Origin: Flavobacterium pokkalii
GTDB lineage: Bacteria; Bacteroidota; Bacteroidia; Flavobacteriales; Flavobacteriaceae
Assembly: GCF_014596575.1 (NCBI RefSeq)
Contig: NZ_NASZ01000025.1
Span: forward strand, 1-58,043
Length of the DNA: 58,043 nt
Direction of reading: 5' to 3'
Both the position numbers and the translations under genes were made by a program. Below the pieces are notes generated by a model. The model saw nothing but the letters and a program-made list of their open reading frames with translations, did not search any database and was not told the DNA's origin. Below, in pieces: positions 25,432 to 33,001 of the stretch (position 1 is the first letter of the stretch; every line of letters begins with the position of its first letter).

Positions 25432-26826
25432 TTATTTGTAGCCTAAAATTTTTAATACTTCTTCAGAGGTTTGTTGTTCCGAAAATACTTCCGTTGCAAG
25501 GATACCATTTTCATCTCTGTCAATTAAAATGTGCTTAGGCTGCGGGATTAAACAGTGGTGTAATCCACCGTATCCGCCGATTGTTTCCTGATAAGCGCCC
25601 GTATTAAAAAATCCGATATAAAGTGGTTTTTCTTTGTTGTATTTCGGTAAATAAATCGCGTTCATGTTTTGCTCCGAATTGTAATAATCGTCGCTGTCGC
25701 AAGTAAGTCCGCCCAAAAGTACTCTTTCGTAAGTATCGTTCCAGCGGTTAACGGCTAACATGATAAAACGCTTGTTTATGGCCCAGGTATCCGGTAAAGT
25801 GGTGATGAACGAAGAATCAATCATGTTCCACTTTTCTCTGTCGTTTTGTTGTTTTTGGTATAAAACCTGATAAATTGCACCGCCGCTTTCTCCAACAGTA
25901 AAGGAACCAAATTCCGTAAAAATATGCGGAACATCTACTTCGGCTTCTTCGCAGGCAATTTTAATTTGATTGATGATTTCATCAATCATGTATTGGTAAT
26001 CGTATTCAAAAGCCAAAGAATTTTTGATAGGGAATCCACCACCAATGTTCAGTCCGTCTAATGTTGGACATTCTCTTTTAAGTGCAATATATACTTTGAT
26101 ACATTTTACTAATTCGTTCCAATAATAAGCCGTATCATTGATTCCGGTATTAATGAAAAAGTGCAGCATTTTTAATTCAAGATTTGGATTGTCCTGAATT
26201 TGCTTTTTGTAAAAATTTACAATGTTTTTATAACCGATTCCTAAGCGGGAAGTATAGAACTCAAATTTTGGTTCTTCCTCAGCAGCAATACGAATTCCAA
26301 TTTTGAATTTTCCTTTGATTTCCGCCTGAAGCAAATCTAATTCTTCGTAGTTGTCAATAATAGGAATGGTATTTTTATGTCCGTTATTGATTAATCGGGC
26401 AATATTAGAAATGTACTCATCTCTTTTAAAACCATTACAAATCACATAAGTACTTTTGTTGATTTTACCGTTTTTTAGTAAATTCTCAACAATATTAATG
26501 TCAAATGCCGATGATGTTTCAACGTGAATATTGTTTTTAAAAGCTTCATTCATAATAAATTCAAAATGAGAGCTTTTGGTGCAATAACAGTAATAGTATT
26601 TTCCCTCATATTTGTTTTTCTCCATCGCTCTACGAAACCAACTTTTAGCTTTGTTGATATTGTTGGAAATTTGAGGTAAATAAGTAAATTTTAAAGGGGT
26701 ACCGTATTTTTCAACCAATTTCATCAAATCAATGTTGTGAAATAAAAGGTTGTCTTTGTTTAGTTTAAATTCTTCCTGAGGGAAATAGTAGGTTTGATTA
26801 ATTAAGTCCGAATATTTAGTATTCAT
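25432..26826 (-). CDS. speA: Biosynthetic arginine decarboxylase
   Basis: The 464-residue protein has the fold-type III PLP decarboxylase pattern. CYCTKSSHFEF near residue 83 supplies the PLP lysine, LNIGGGFPIKNS near 259 the phosphate loop, TEFGSFTVGESG near 299, and GLTCDSDDYYN near 378 the Cys-Asp pair contributed across the dimer. It is shorter than E. coli SpeA (about 650) and is the form common in Bacteroidota. It makes agmatine for polyamine synthesis. A lysine or diaminopimelate decarboxylase is the alternative, but the pairing with a DHS-like gene supports arginine. A long leader with its own ORF precedes it. Confidence 0.87.
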   Translation of the reverse strand: MNTKYSDLINQTYYFPQEEFKLNKDNLLFHNIDLMKLVEKYGTPLKFTYLPQISNNINKAKSWFRRAMEKNKYEGKYYYCYCTKSSHFEFIMNEAFKNNIHVETSSAFDINIVENLLKNGKINKSTYVICNGFKRDEYISNIARLINNGHKNTIPIIDNYEELDLLQAEIKGKFKIGIRIAAEEEPKFEFYTSRLGIGYKNIVNFYKKQIQDNPNLELKMLHFFINTGINDTAYYWNELVKCIKVYIALKRECPTLDGLNIGGGFPIKNSLAFEYDYQYMIDEIINQIKIACEEAEVDVPHIFTEFGSFTVGESGGAIYQVLYQKQQNDREKWNMIDSSFITTLPDTWAINKRFIMLAVNRWNDTYERVLLGGLTCDSDDYYNSEQNMNAIYLPKYNKEKPLYIGFFNTGAYQETIGGYGGLHHCLIPQPKHILIDRDENGILATEVFSEQQTSEEVLKILGYK

Positions 26827-26878
26827 TTTTTTAGGATTTATGATTTTATAGTTTTAATGAAATAAATTAAACTATAAT

Positions 26879-27058
26879 TCAAACCCTGATATTGGCATAA
26901 ATAATCTGCAATTTTTCGTTTTCTACTTTTAAGAATTGAAAAATATCAAAATGAAATTGTCTCGCAACACAAAAAAAACGTTTCAATATTCTTTGAAAAG
27001 AAGTATTGTTCACGCCTTGGCTGGAGCGGTAGTTTCGTTGTTTTTGATCTTTTTTCAT
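26879..27058 (-). CDS. Possible 59-aa leader peptide of the arginine decarboxylase gene
   Basis: An ATG at 27058 opens a 59-codon frame ending 52 bases before speA. The sequence starts MKKDQKQRNYRSSQGVNNT and contains seven Arg (residues 8, 11, 23, 27, 33 and near the end). The ATG lies about where transcription should begin (-7 box 27064-27071), so the transcript could be leaderless at this ORF. The GC-rich third positions of codons 10-16 look unlike neighbouring coding DNA and may reflect RNA structure. It may be only a structured untranslated leader. Confidence 0.3.
   Translation of the reverse strand: MKKDQKQRNYRSSQGVNNTSFQRILKRFFCVARQFHFDIFQFLKVENEKLQIIYANIRV
26971..27008 (-). terminator. 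Candidate attenuator hairpin in the speA leader
   Basis: CAATAcTTCTTT and AAAGAATATTG form an 11-bp stem with one bulged C and a 2-base loop (27008-26984). Five bases later comes a run of eight T (26978-26971). The hairpin overlaps codons 17-25 of the leader ORF. The gap before the T run makes it a weaker terminator than usual. Confidence 0.4.
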
Positions 27059-27063
27059 CGCGG

Positions 27064-27095
27064 CAAATGTAAAAAATAAAATATAAGTGATGCAA
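27064..27095 (-). promoter_or_regulatory. Putative promoter of the arginine decarboxylase unit
   Basis: TTG (27095-27093), a 21-base spacer and TACATTTG (27071-27064) match the flavobacterial -33/-7 pattern. It predicts a leader of roughly 230 bases before speA. Confidence 0.6.
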
Positions 27096-27118
27096 TCCTT
27101 TTTTATAAAAAAAAAAGG

Positions 27119-28192
27119 TTACGATTTGTAATCTTCAAAGGCTTCAAGAATCAATTCATTCTCAACTTCTTGGTTGATTTTTATCTTTCCGATACCTTCA
27201 ATTAAAGCAAATTGAATGCTTCCGTATTCGTTCTTTTTGTCGTGAATTAACAAATCTAAAATCGGTTTGATATCTTCTTCTTCAAATGTAATATCTTCAT
27301 AAATTGATTTTAAAACGGTTTTGATTTGAATGTATTCCTCTTTTGTAATTAAACCTTTGTGTAAAGAAATAAAACTTTCCAAAATCATTCCTACAGCAAT
27401 TGCTTCTCCGTGAAGCAAAGTAGTTTTATTTTCATTTTCCAGAAAATAACCTTCGATAGCATGACCTAAAGTATGACCAAAGTTCAATGCTTTTCGGATG
27501 TTTTTCTCCGTTGGATCCTGTTTTACAATTTCGTTTTTAATTTCAACCGAACGATAAATTAATTGATCTAAAGCGTCAAAATCAATTGTTGATATATCTA
27601 AAAACTCTTCCCAGTACTTTTTGTCATAAATCAAACCGTGTTTTAGCATTTCGGCAAGACCGGAACGCATTTCGTTTTGAGGAACCGTTTCTAAAAATTG
27701 TGTATCAATCAAAACCATGCTGGGAACGTTAATTACACCGATTTGATTTTTTAAATTTCCTAAATCTACTCCGTTTTTTCCACCAACAGAAGCATCCACC
27801 ATAGAAAGTAAAGTAGTTGGAATGTGAATGAAATCAACGCCTCGCTTAAAGGTCGAAGCCACAAATCCGCCTAAATCAGTTACAACACCACCACCTAAAT
27901 TTAACACCAAACTTTTTCGGTCGCCGCCAAGTTCTGTCAATACTTTCCAAATTTCAACGCAGGTTTCGATGTTTTTATTTTCTTCTCCGGCCTCAAATTC
28001 TATAATTTCGACATTCAAATCGGTTTCGATTAACGGCAATAATTTTGGTAAACAAAATTCATTCGTATTGCTGTCAACAATTATAAAAATGTTTGAATAT
28101 TTATTTTGGCTGATGTGAAGATTTAAAGCTTCGTATGCTTTTTCGTTAAAATAGATTGGGTAATTATTGGCTTGAATTGTTTGCATCGTCAT
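27119..28192 (-). CDS. aroB: 3-dehydroquinate synthase
   Basis: Second step of the shikimate pathway: cyclises DAHP to 3-dehydroquinate, using NAD+ and a divalent metal. The 357-residue sequence has GGGVVTDLGGFVASTFKRG near residue 100 (NAD-binding), IPTTLLSMVDASVGGKNGVD near 126, GLAEMLKHGLI near 179 (metal Glu), RKALNFGHTLGHAIEG near 234 and LLHGEAIAVGM near 256 (metal His). Length is normal. Either of two adjacent Met codons (28192 or 28186) may be the start. It is divergent from proline dehydrogenase. Confidence 0.97.
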   Translation of the reverse strand: MTMQTIQANNYPIYFNEKAYEALNLHISQNKYSNIFIIVDSNTNEFCLPKLLPLIETDLNVEIIEFEAGEENKNIETCVEIWKVLTELGGDRKSLVLNLGGGVVTDLGGFVASTFKRGVDFIHIPTTLLSMVDASVGGKNGVDLGNLKNQIGVINVPSMVLIDTQFLETVPQNEMRSGLAEMLKHGLIYDKKYWEEFLDISTIDFDALDQLIYRSVEIKNEIVKQDPTEKNIRKALNFGHTLGHAIEGYFLENENKTTLLHGEAIAVGMILESFISLHKGLITKEEYIQIKTVLKSIYEDITFEEEDIKPILDLLIHDKKNEYGSIQFALIEGIGKIKINQEVENELILEAFEDYKS

Positions 28193-28251
28193 TAATTAAT
28201 TTGAAATGCAAAATAAGGCAATTTCGAGTAATTATTATTCATAACTCTGTC

Positions 28252-28259
28252 TATATTTG
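28252..28259 (+). promoter_or_regulatory. Putative -7 promoter element of the proline dehydrogenase gene
   Basis: TATATTTG, a perfect match to TAnnTTTG, ends 19 bases before the start codon at 28279. Confidence 0.55.
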
Positions 28260-28278
28260 TTTCAAATAATGAAAAAAA

Positions 28279-29448
28279 ATGAAAAAGATTTTTAAAAATA
28301 CCGAAATCGCTTTTGCTTTAAAGAGCGACACCGAATTAGACAGGGCTTTTTTTCTTTTCAAAATGATTTCCAGTCAGCCTTTGGTACGAATTGGTACAGC
28401 GGTTACCAATTTTGCTTTAAAAGTTCATCTTCCGGTAGAAAAATTAATTCGAGCCAGCGTTTTTGATCATTTTTGTGGTGGCGTGAATGAAGAAGACTGT
28501 CTTTCGGTGGTTGATAAAATGTACACTAAAGGAGTTTCTTCGGTTTTGGATTATTCTGTAGAAGGAAAGGAGGAAGAAGATCAGTTTGAAGCGGCTTTGA
28601 AAATGACTCTGAAAACAATTGATTTTGCTCAGGAACGTAAGGCAATTCCATTTGCAGTTTTTAAACCTACTGGGCTCGGAAGAATTGATTTGTATGAAAA
28701 AGTGGGAGCTAAAATTGCTTTGACGGAAGCGGAACAGGCTGAGTGGGATAGAGTAGTGGAGCGCTTTGATATTATTTGCAGTGAAGCGCATAAAAAAGAT
28801 GTAGCTTTATTGATTGATGCAGAAGAAAGTTGGATGCAGGATGCCGCCGATGATATTGTTGCCGATATGATGCGTAAATACAATAAAGAAAAAGCAATTG
28901 TTTTTAACACCTTGCAAATGTATCGTTGGAATCGTTTGGATTATTTGAAAAAATTACACGAACAAGCCAAACAACAAGGTTTTCATATTGGAATTAAGAT
29001 TGTTCGCGGGGCTTATATGGAAAAAGAAAATGACAAGGCAGCTGAAAAAGGATACAAATCACCGATTTGTACTTCAAAAGAAACGACAGATGCGAACTAC
29101 AACGCTGCAATTTTGTATATGCTCGAAAATATTGATTCGATGTCTATTTTTGCAGGCACACACAATGAAGAAAGTACGTATTACTTAATGCAATTGATGG
29201 AAGAAAAAGGAATTGCAGCCACCGATAACCGAATTTGGTTTGGTCAATTGTATGGGATGAGTGATAATATTAGTTATAATTTGGCTTACAATGGTTACAA
29301 TGTGGCTAAGTACTTGCCTTTTGGCCCGGTAAAAGATGTAATGCCATATTTAATCAGACGTGCCGAAGAAAATACTTCGGTTGCGGGACAAACCAGTCGC
29401 GAATTGAAAATGCTTAAAAAAGAACGCAAAAGAAGAAAGAAAGCATAA
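28279..29448 (+). CDS. Proline dehydrogenase
   Basis: The 389-residue protein is a monofunctional FAD-dependent proline dehydrogenase with a TIM-barrel fold. Visible blocks are FAVFKPTGLGRIDLYEK near residue 122, VALLIDAEESWMQDAADD near 174, IVFNTLQMYRWNR near 205, GIKIVRGAYMEKEN near 235 (conserved Lys and Arg), FAGTHNEES near 290, and YLIRRAEENTS near 362 (substrate-binding RRxxEN). It oxidises proline to pyrroline-5-carboxylate, passing electrons to quinone. It is separate from any P5C dehydrogenase here. It ends in a Lys/Arg-rich tail. Confidence 0.94.
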   Translation: MKKIFKNTEIAFALKSDTELDRAFFLFKMISSQPLVRIGTAVTNFALKVHLPVEKLIRASVFDHFCGGVNEEDCLSVVDKMYTKGVSSVLDYSVEGKEEEDQFEAALKMTLKTIDFAQERKAIPFAVFKPTGLGRIDLYEKVGAKIALTEAEQAEWDRVVERFDIICSEAHKKDVALLIDAEESWMQDAADDIVADMMRKYNKEKAIVFNTLQMYRWNRLDYLKKLHEQAKQQGFHIGIKIVRGAYMEKENDKAAEKGYKSPICTSKETTDANYNAAILYMLENIDSMSIFAGTHNEESTYYLMQLMEEKGIAATDNRIWFGQLYGMSDNISYNLAYNGYNVAKYLPFGPVKDVMPYLIRRAEENTSVAGQTSRELKMLKKERKRRKKA

Positions 29449-29549
29449 AACAACTTATTATTTTACCACAAATTGCACAAATTTTTACCAATTGAATTGT
29501 GAAAGTTTGTGTTTTTTTTATTGACAGATAAGATTTTTGCCTGATTGCA

Positions 29550-29963
29550 CTATAGAAATTTAGCTTTCAATTCCGGAGTCGGAATCATGCATTGCTCTTT
29601 TTTGCCGTACCATTTGTAGCGGTTTTTGGCAATATAATCGTAAATGGAATCCCGAATGCCAATTGGAAAAATTTTAAAAATTCCCAATAGAGAATAAACC
29701 GAATGAAATTCAGCCACAATTTTTAAAGCAGCTTCTGATTTTAAATAATAAGCCGTTCCGGGTTCGTACAAAATGATACTATCTGTAATTTTTGGATTTA
29801 CACCAACATAATTACAAATTTCCTGACCAAGTTCGGATTGTAAAGCCACAAACCTGAAAACATCTTTTTTGTCTCTTTCAATAATAAACTGCACTGACGA
29901 ATTGCATAAATTACAAATGCCATCAAAAAGAATTATTTTTTTGTTTTTAGGTAGGTTTTGCAT
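29550..29963 (-). CDS. DCC family thiol-disulfide oxidoreductase-like protein
   Basis: The 137-residue protein begins with the DUF393 signature ILFDGICNLCNSSVQFIIERD, where Cys17 and Cys20 form a CxxC motif in a thioredoxin-like fold. FRFVALQSELGQE near residue 37 and KSEAALKIV near 75 are the other family blocks. The C-terminal YDYIAKNRYKWYGKKEQC is typical. Redox activity is inferred from the family; no partner gene is adjacent. The neighbouring DNA contains palindromic repeats. Confidence 0.88.
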   Translation of the reverse strand: MQNLPKNKKIILFDGICNLCNSSVQFIIERDKKDVFRFVALQSELGQEICNYVGVNPKITDSIILYEPGTAYYLKSEAALKIVAEFHSVYSLLGIFKIFPIGIRDSIYDYIAKNRYKWYGKKEQCMIPTPELKAKFL

Positions 29964-29974
29964 TTGGTTAAGTC

Positions 29975-30010
29975 ATTGCTTCGTTCCGATAGCTATCGGA
30001 ACGAAGCAAT
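29975..30010. repeat. Perfect 36-base palindrome
   Basis: The 18-base arm ATTGCTTCGTTCCGATAG is followed directly by its exact reverse complement. The outer ATTGCTTCGTTCC is the same as the repeat at 30050-30075, and the centre CCGATAGCTATCGG is the same as in rnpB. This joins two repeat families in one element between the DCC gene and mutS2. Confidence 0.9.
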
Positions 30011-30049
30011 CGCATTTTTGTTTTTACGTACTGATTTGCTTATCCTAGT

Positions 30050-30075
30050 GAGATTGCTTCGTTCCTCGCAATGAC
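30050..30075. repeat. Dispersed GTCATTGCGAGGAACGAAGC-type repeat
   Basis: GAGATTGCTTCGTTCC followed by TCGCAATGAC is a well-known style of Bacteroidota intergenic repeat, self-complementary at its ends (ATTGC / GCAAT). A diverged copy is at 37667-37693. Confidence 0.75.
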
Positions 30076-30097
30076 ACTGATTACTGCTTACTGCAAA

Positions 30098-32263
30098 CTA
30101 TTTTTTCACCGCTTCAACTAAATCCAACTCATCCAAACTAACCTTAGAAGTAAACAGACCATAATTTACGGTTGCTTTGTTTTTCTCAATTGAGTCAATG
30201 CTTCCCACTGCTTTACCATCAATCATTCGCACGCGGTCACCTACTTTTAGAATTGGTTTTGGTTTTTCAACCACAGGTTTTAGTTTCTTTTCTTTTTTCT
30301 CTTTTCTGATTTCTTCCACCTGAACCTGAACTTCTTCTATAATTTCTTTTTTCTTGGCAATTATCGCTTTAGTTTCTTTTGGAGTGGCTTTTTTACGTTT
30401 GGAATTTTCGATTTCTACAATCTTTAAAAATTCACCAATCAGCTCTTTTTTATTTTTATTGTTGAAATATTTTTCGGCCAAATCATCCACCTTTTGACCT
30501 ATATAAATGGCTTTCTGATTACTGTCATATAGCTCCTGATAGCTTTCCAGTTTTTGTTTTATTTTGGTATTGATAGATTCCATTTTTTTGCTCTCTTCAC
30601 GAGCCCGGGTTTCTTCTTCTTTTAAATTCAAAGAGGTTTTCTCGAGCTTAGAGCGTTCTTTTTGTAAGTTGGCAATGGTTTTGTCAAAACGAACTTTTCC
30701 CACTTCGATTTTCTTTTTCGCCCGATTAATCAAACCAAAAGGAATTCCGTTTTTCTGTGCTACTTCAAATGTGAAAGAACTTCCGGCCTGACCTAAAACC
30801 AATTTATACATGGGTTCTAATGATTTTTCGTCAAAAAGCATATTGGCATTGGTTGCAAAAGGCAGTTCATTAGCCAGAATTTTCAAATTGGCATAATGTG
30901 TCGTAATAATCCCAAAAGCTTCCCGATGATAGAATTCTTCCAGGAAAATTTCAGCCAGAGCACCACCTAATTCAGGATCAGAACCGGTACCAAATTCGTC
31001 AATTAAAAACATCGTTCTACGATTGCATTTTTTCAAAAAGTAGTTCATGTTTTTTAATCGGTAACTATAAGTACTTAAGTGATTTTCAATAGATTGGTTA
31101 TCTCCAATATCTGTTAGTATTCTGTCAAATAAAAAAGTTTCTGAACGTTCGTGAACTGGAATCAACATTCCGGATTGTAACATCAATTGCAGTAAACCAA
31201 TCGTTTTTAAGGAAATGGTTTTTCCTCCCGCATTAGGTCCCGAAATCACAATAATTCGATTTTCCTGCTGTAATTCTATGGTTTGCGGATAGGTAATTTC
31301 CTTTTTCTGTTTGTTAGTCAAATACAAAATAGGATGGTACGCTTCTCTAAAATACAAACGGCGTTCTTCGGTGATATTAGGAAGTATTCCGTTGATTTTT
31401 TCAGCATATTTTGCTTTGGCAGCAATCACATCAATGTCGCTTAAAAATTCCTGATATTCTTTTAATAAAGGAACAAAAGGACGAATGGCATTGGATAATT
31501 GTTTTAAAATACGGGTGATTTCTTCTTTTTCCTCGTATTCTAAATTGCTCAATTCACGCGAATATTTTAAGGTCATTTCGGGTTCAATGTAGGCGATACT
31601 TCCTGTTTTTGAACTGCCTAAAATGGTTCCTCGTACTTTTCGCCTGTGCATCGCCAATACTGCCAAAACACGACGATTTTGCACAAAACTTTCCTTAATA
31701 TCATCCAGATAGCCTAAGCCATTGTATTGTTGCAGCGCAATTCCAAAACTTTGATTCACTTTTCCTCGAACCAAATTCATATTTCGGCGAATATCGGATA
31801 ACGCAGGAGAGGCGTTGTCTTTAATTTCACCGTATTTATCAACTACAACATCAATTTGAGTTACAATTTCCTTTGTAAATTCAACTCTGGAAGCTCTGGC
31901 GTTGATGTTTGGATAATAATCATCAAATTTTTTCAGGTATTGCAACATCGTATTCACTGTGGAAGAAAGTGTAGCAATTTTTCTAAAACTGCCTACTTCC
32001 AAAAAACTATCTTCAATAGACAGGAATTTGATTTCATGCGTTATGGCATCAAATCCGTGATTAGGAATGGCATTGTTATTTTGAAAGGAAGAAACATACT
32101 CCGAAGTTTGCATCAAGGCCTGCATCAAATCTTCTTTTTCCCGGAAAGGAGTGATTTTTAACGCTTTTTCTTTTCCAATTTCGGTATTACAAATCTCTGA
32201 AATGGTTTCGAGAATGGTTGGAAATTGTAAATCCTGTAATGTTTTTTCGGTGATGGATATCAT
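30098..32263 (-). CDS. mutS2: MutS2 (Smr-like MutS paralogue)
   Basis: The 721-residue protein has the MutS core without mismatch-recognition domain I: a clamp/lever region, then the ATPase with SGPNAGGKTISLKTIGLL (Walker A near residue 335), FLIDEFGTGSDPELGGAL (Walker B near 410) and a TTHYANLK block. A long charged coiled-coil follows (about 510-640). The C-terminus has a KOW-like region (GDRVRMIDGKAVGSIDSIE), but the usual endonuclease Smr domain is missing: the protein ends just after it. MutS2 acts in recombination control or in rescue of collided ribosomes. ATG 32263 was chosen because the longer TTG start (32290) lies inside a perfect -7 box (TAACTTTG, 32288-32295). Confidence 0.93.
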   Translation of the reverse strand: MISITEKTLQDLQFPTILETISEICNTEIGKEKALKITPFREKEDLMQALMQTSEYVSSFQNNNAIPNHGFDAITHEIKFLSIEDSFLEVGSFRKIATLSSTVNTMLQYLKKFDDYYPNINARASRVEFTKEIVTQIDVVVDKYGEIKDNASPALSDIRRNMNLVRGKVNQSFGIALQQYNGLGYLDDIKESFVQNRRVLAVLAMHRRKVRGTILGSSKTGSIAYIEPEMTLKYSRELSNLEYEEKEEITRILKQLSNAIRPFVPLLKEYQEFLSDIDVIAAKAKYAEKINGILPNITEERRLYFREAYHPILYLTNKQKKEITYPQTIELQQENRIIVISGPNAGGKTISLKTIGLLQLMLQSGMLIPVHERSETFLFDRILTDIGDNQSIENHLSTYSYRLKNMNYFLKKCNRRTMFLIDEFGTGSDPELGGALAEIFLEEFYHREAFGIITTHYANLKILANELPFATNANMLFDEKSLEPMYKLVLGQAGSSFTFEVAQKNGIPFGLINRAKKKIEVGKVRFDKTIANLQKERSKLEKTSLNLKEEETRAREESKKMESINTKIKQKLESYQELYDSNQKAIYIGQKVDDLAEKYFNNKNKKELIGEFLKIVEIENSKRKKATPKETKAIIAKKKEIIEEVQVQVEEIRKEKKEKKLKPVVEKPKPILKVGDRVRMIDGKAVGSIDSIEKNKATVNYGLFTSKVSLDELDLVEAVKK

Positions 32264-32287
32264 TTGTATGCTAAATTCTAAAAGCGT

Positions 32288-32295
32288 CAAAGTTA
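32288..32295 (-). promoter_or_regulatory. Putative -7 promoter element of mutS2
   Basis: TAACTTTG on the minus strand matches TAnnTTTG and ends 24 bases before ATG 32263. It rules out the upstream TTG start. Confidence 0.5.
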
Positions 32296-32335
32296 CAAAC
32301 TTGTTAAGTTCTATTAATAGAAAACAATTAATTTT

Positions 32336-32343
32336 TATATTTG
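32336..32343 (+). promoter_or_regulatory. Putative -7 promoter element of the mntA-hepT unit
   Basis: TATATTTG ends only 4 bases before the mntA ATG at 32348. With the usual start 5-8 bases after the box, the mRNA would be leaderless or nearly so. Confidence 0.5.
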
Positions 32344-32347
32344 TTAC

Positions 32348-32638
32348 ATGAGAAAAGAAGAAATCATTACTAGTTTACTAACTGAGAAACAATTTCTGAA
32401 AGATAATTTCGGAGTTGTATCTATTGCTTTATTTGGTTCCTATGCCAAAGGACTTGAAGATGCAGAAAGTGATGTCGATTTCCTGGTAGAATTCAAGGAG
32501 CCTTCATATAGTTTTCTGATGGGATTATACGCTTTTCTGGAGAACAAATTGAAAGCTAAAATAGAAATTGTTCGTAAAGGACCTCATGTATCGCAACGTT
32601 TTTTGGATACCATAAAAAATGATTTAATTTATGTATGA
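32348..32638 (+). CDS. mntA: MntA-type nucleotidyltransferase antitoxin
   Basis: The 96-residue protein is a minimal nucleotidyltransferase: LFGSYAKG at residues 29-35 and SDVDFLV at 41-47 give the GSx10DxD metal site (Gly30-Ser31, Asp42, Asp44). MntA proteins transfer AMP to a tyrosine of the HepT toxin and so silence it. The downstream hepT start overlaps its stop by 8 bases, the normal order for this system. It lies between mutS2 (divergent) and ung. No long leader is present. Confidence 0.93.
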   Translation: MRKEEIITSLLTEKQFLKDNFGVVSIALFGSYAKGLEDAESDVDFLVEFKEPSYSFLMGLYAFLENKLKAKIEIVRKGPHVSQRFLDTIKNDLIYV

Positions 32639-32996
32639 TGCCGTATATAAATATTCTTTAGAAACTATTTTGGAACATATTACTGTTTGTAACAGAAGAT
32701 TTTCAGAAATCAATTCTTCGATTGATTTTGTTTCTACAGAACATGGAAAAACGCTTCTGGATGCTATTGTTACCCGACTTCAGGCAATAGGAGAAAACAT
32801 AAAAAATATTTTTAGAAAACACAATTTATTAGAAACCAACTATCCGGAAATGGAATGGAGTAAAATCATTCGTTTTCGGGATTTTATTTCACACCATTAT
32901 GAGATGTTGGATTATGAAATTGTATATCAAATTTGTGACAATTATTTACCTCAATTAAAAAGTATTGTAACTAAAGAGTTGAGTAAATTTAATTAA
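32631..32996 (+). CDS. hepT: HepT-type HEPN ribonuclease toxin
   Basis: The 121-residue DUF86/HEPN protein has the catalytic and modification motif R-x4-H-x-Y in RDFISHHY (Arg83, His88, Tyr90). Tyr90 is the expected AMPylation target of MntA. TRLQAIGENIKNI near residue 48 is the family's dimer helix. HEPN toxins cut RNA and stop growth until neutralised; some defend against phage. The gene overlaps mntA, and ung begins 5 bases after its stop, so ung may be carried on the same transcript. The active-site residues look intact. Confidence 0.93.
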   Translation: MYDAVYKYSLETILEHITVCNRRFSEINSSIDFVSTEHGKTLLDAIVTRLQAIGENIKNIFRKHNLLETNYPEMEWSKIIRFRDFISHHYEMLDYEIVYQICDNYLPQLKSIVTKELSKFN

Positions 32997-33001
32997 GAAA
33001 C

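Noticed and set aside
26951..27079. Plus-strand 42-codon ORF with a membrane-like segment
   Set aside because: It lies antisense to the speA leader and has no promoter or conserved neighbour; the minus-strand promoter and leader explain the region better.
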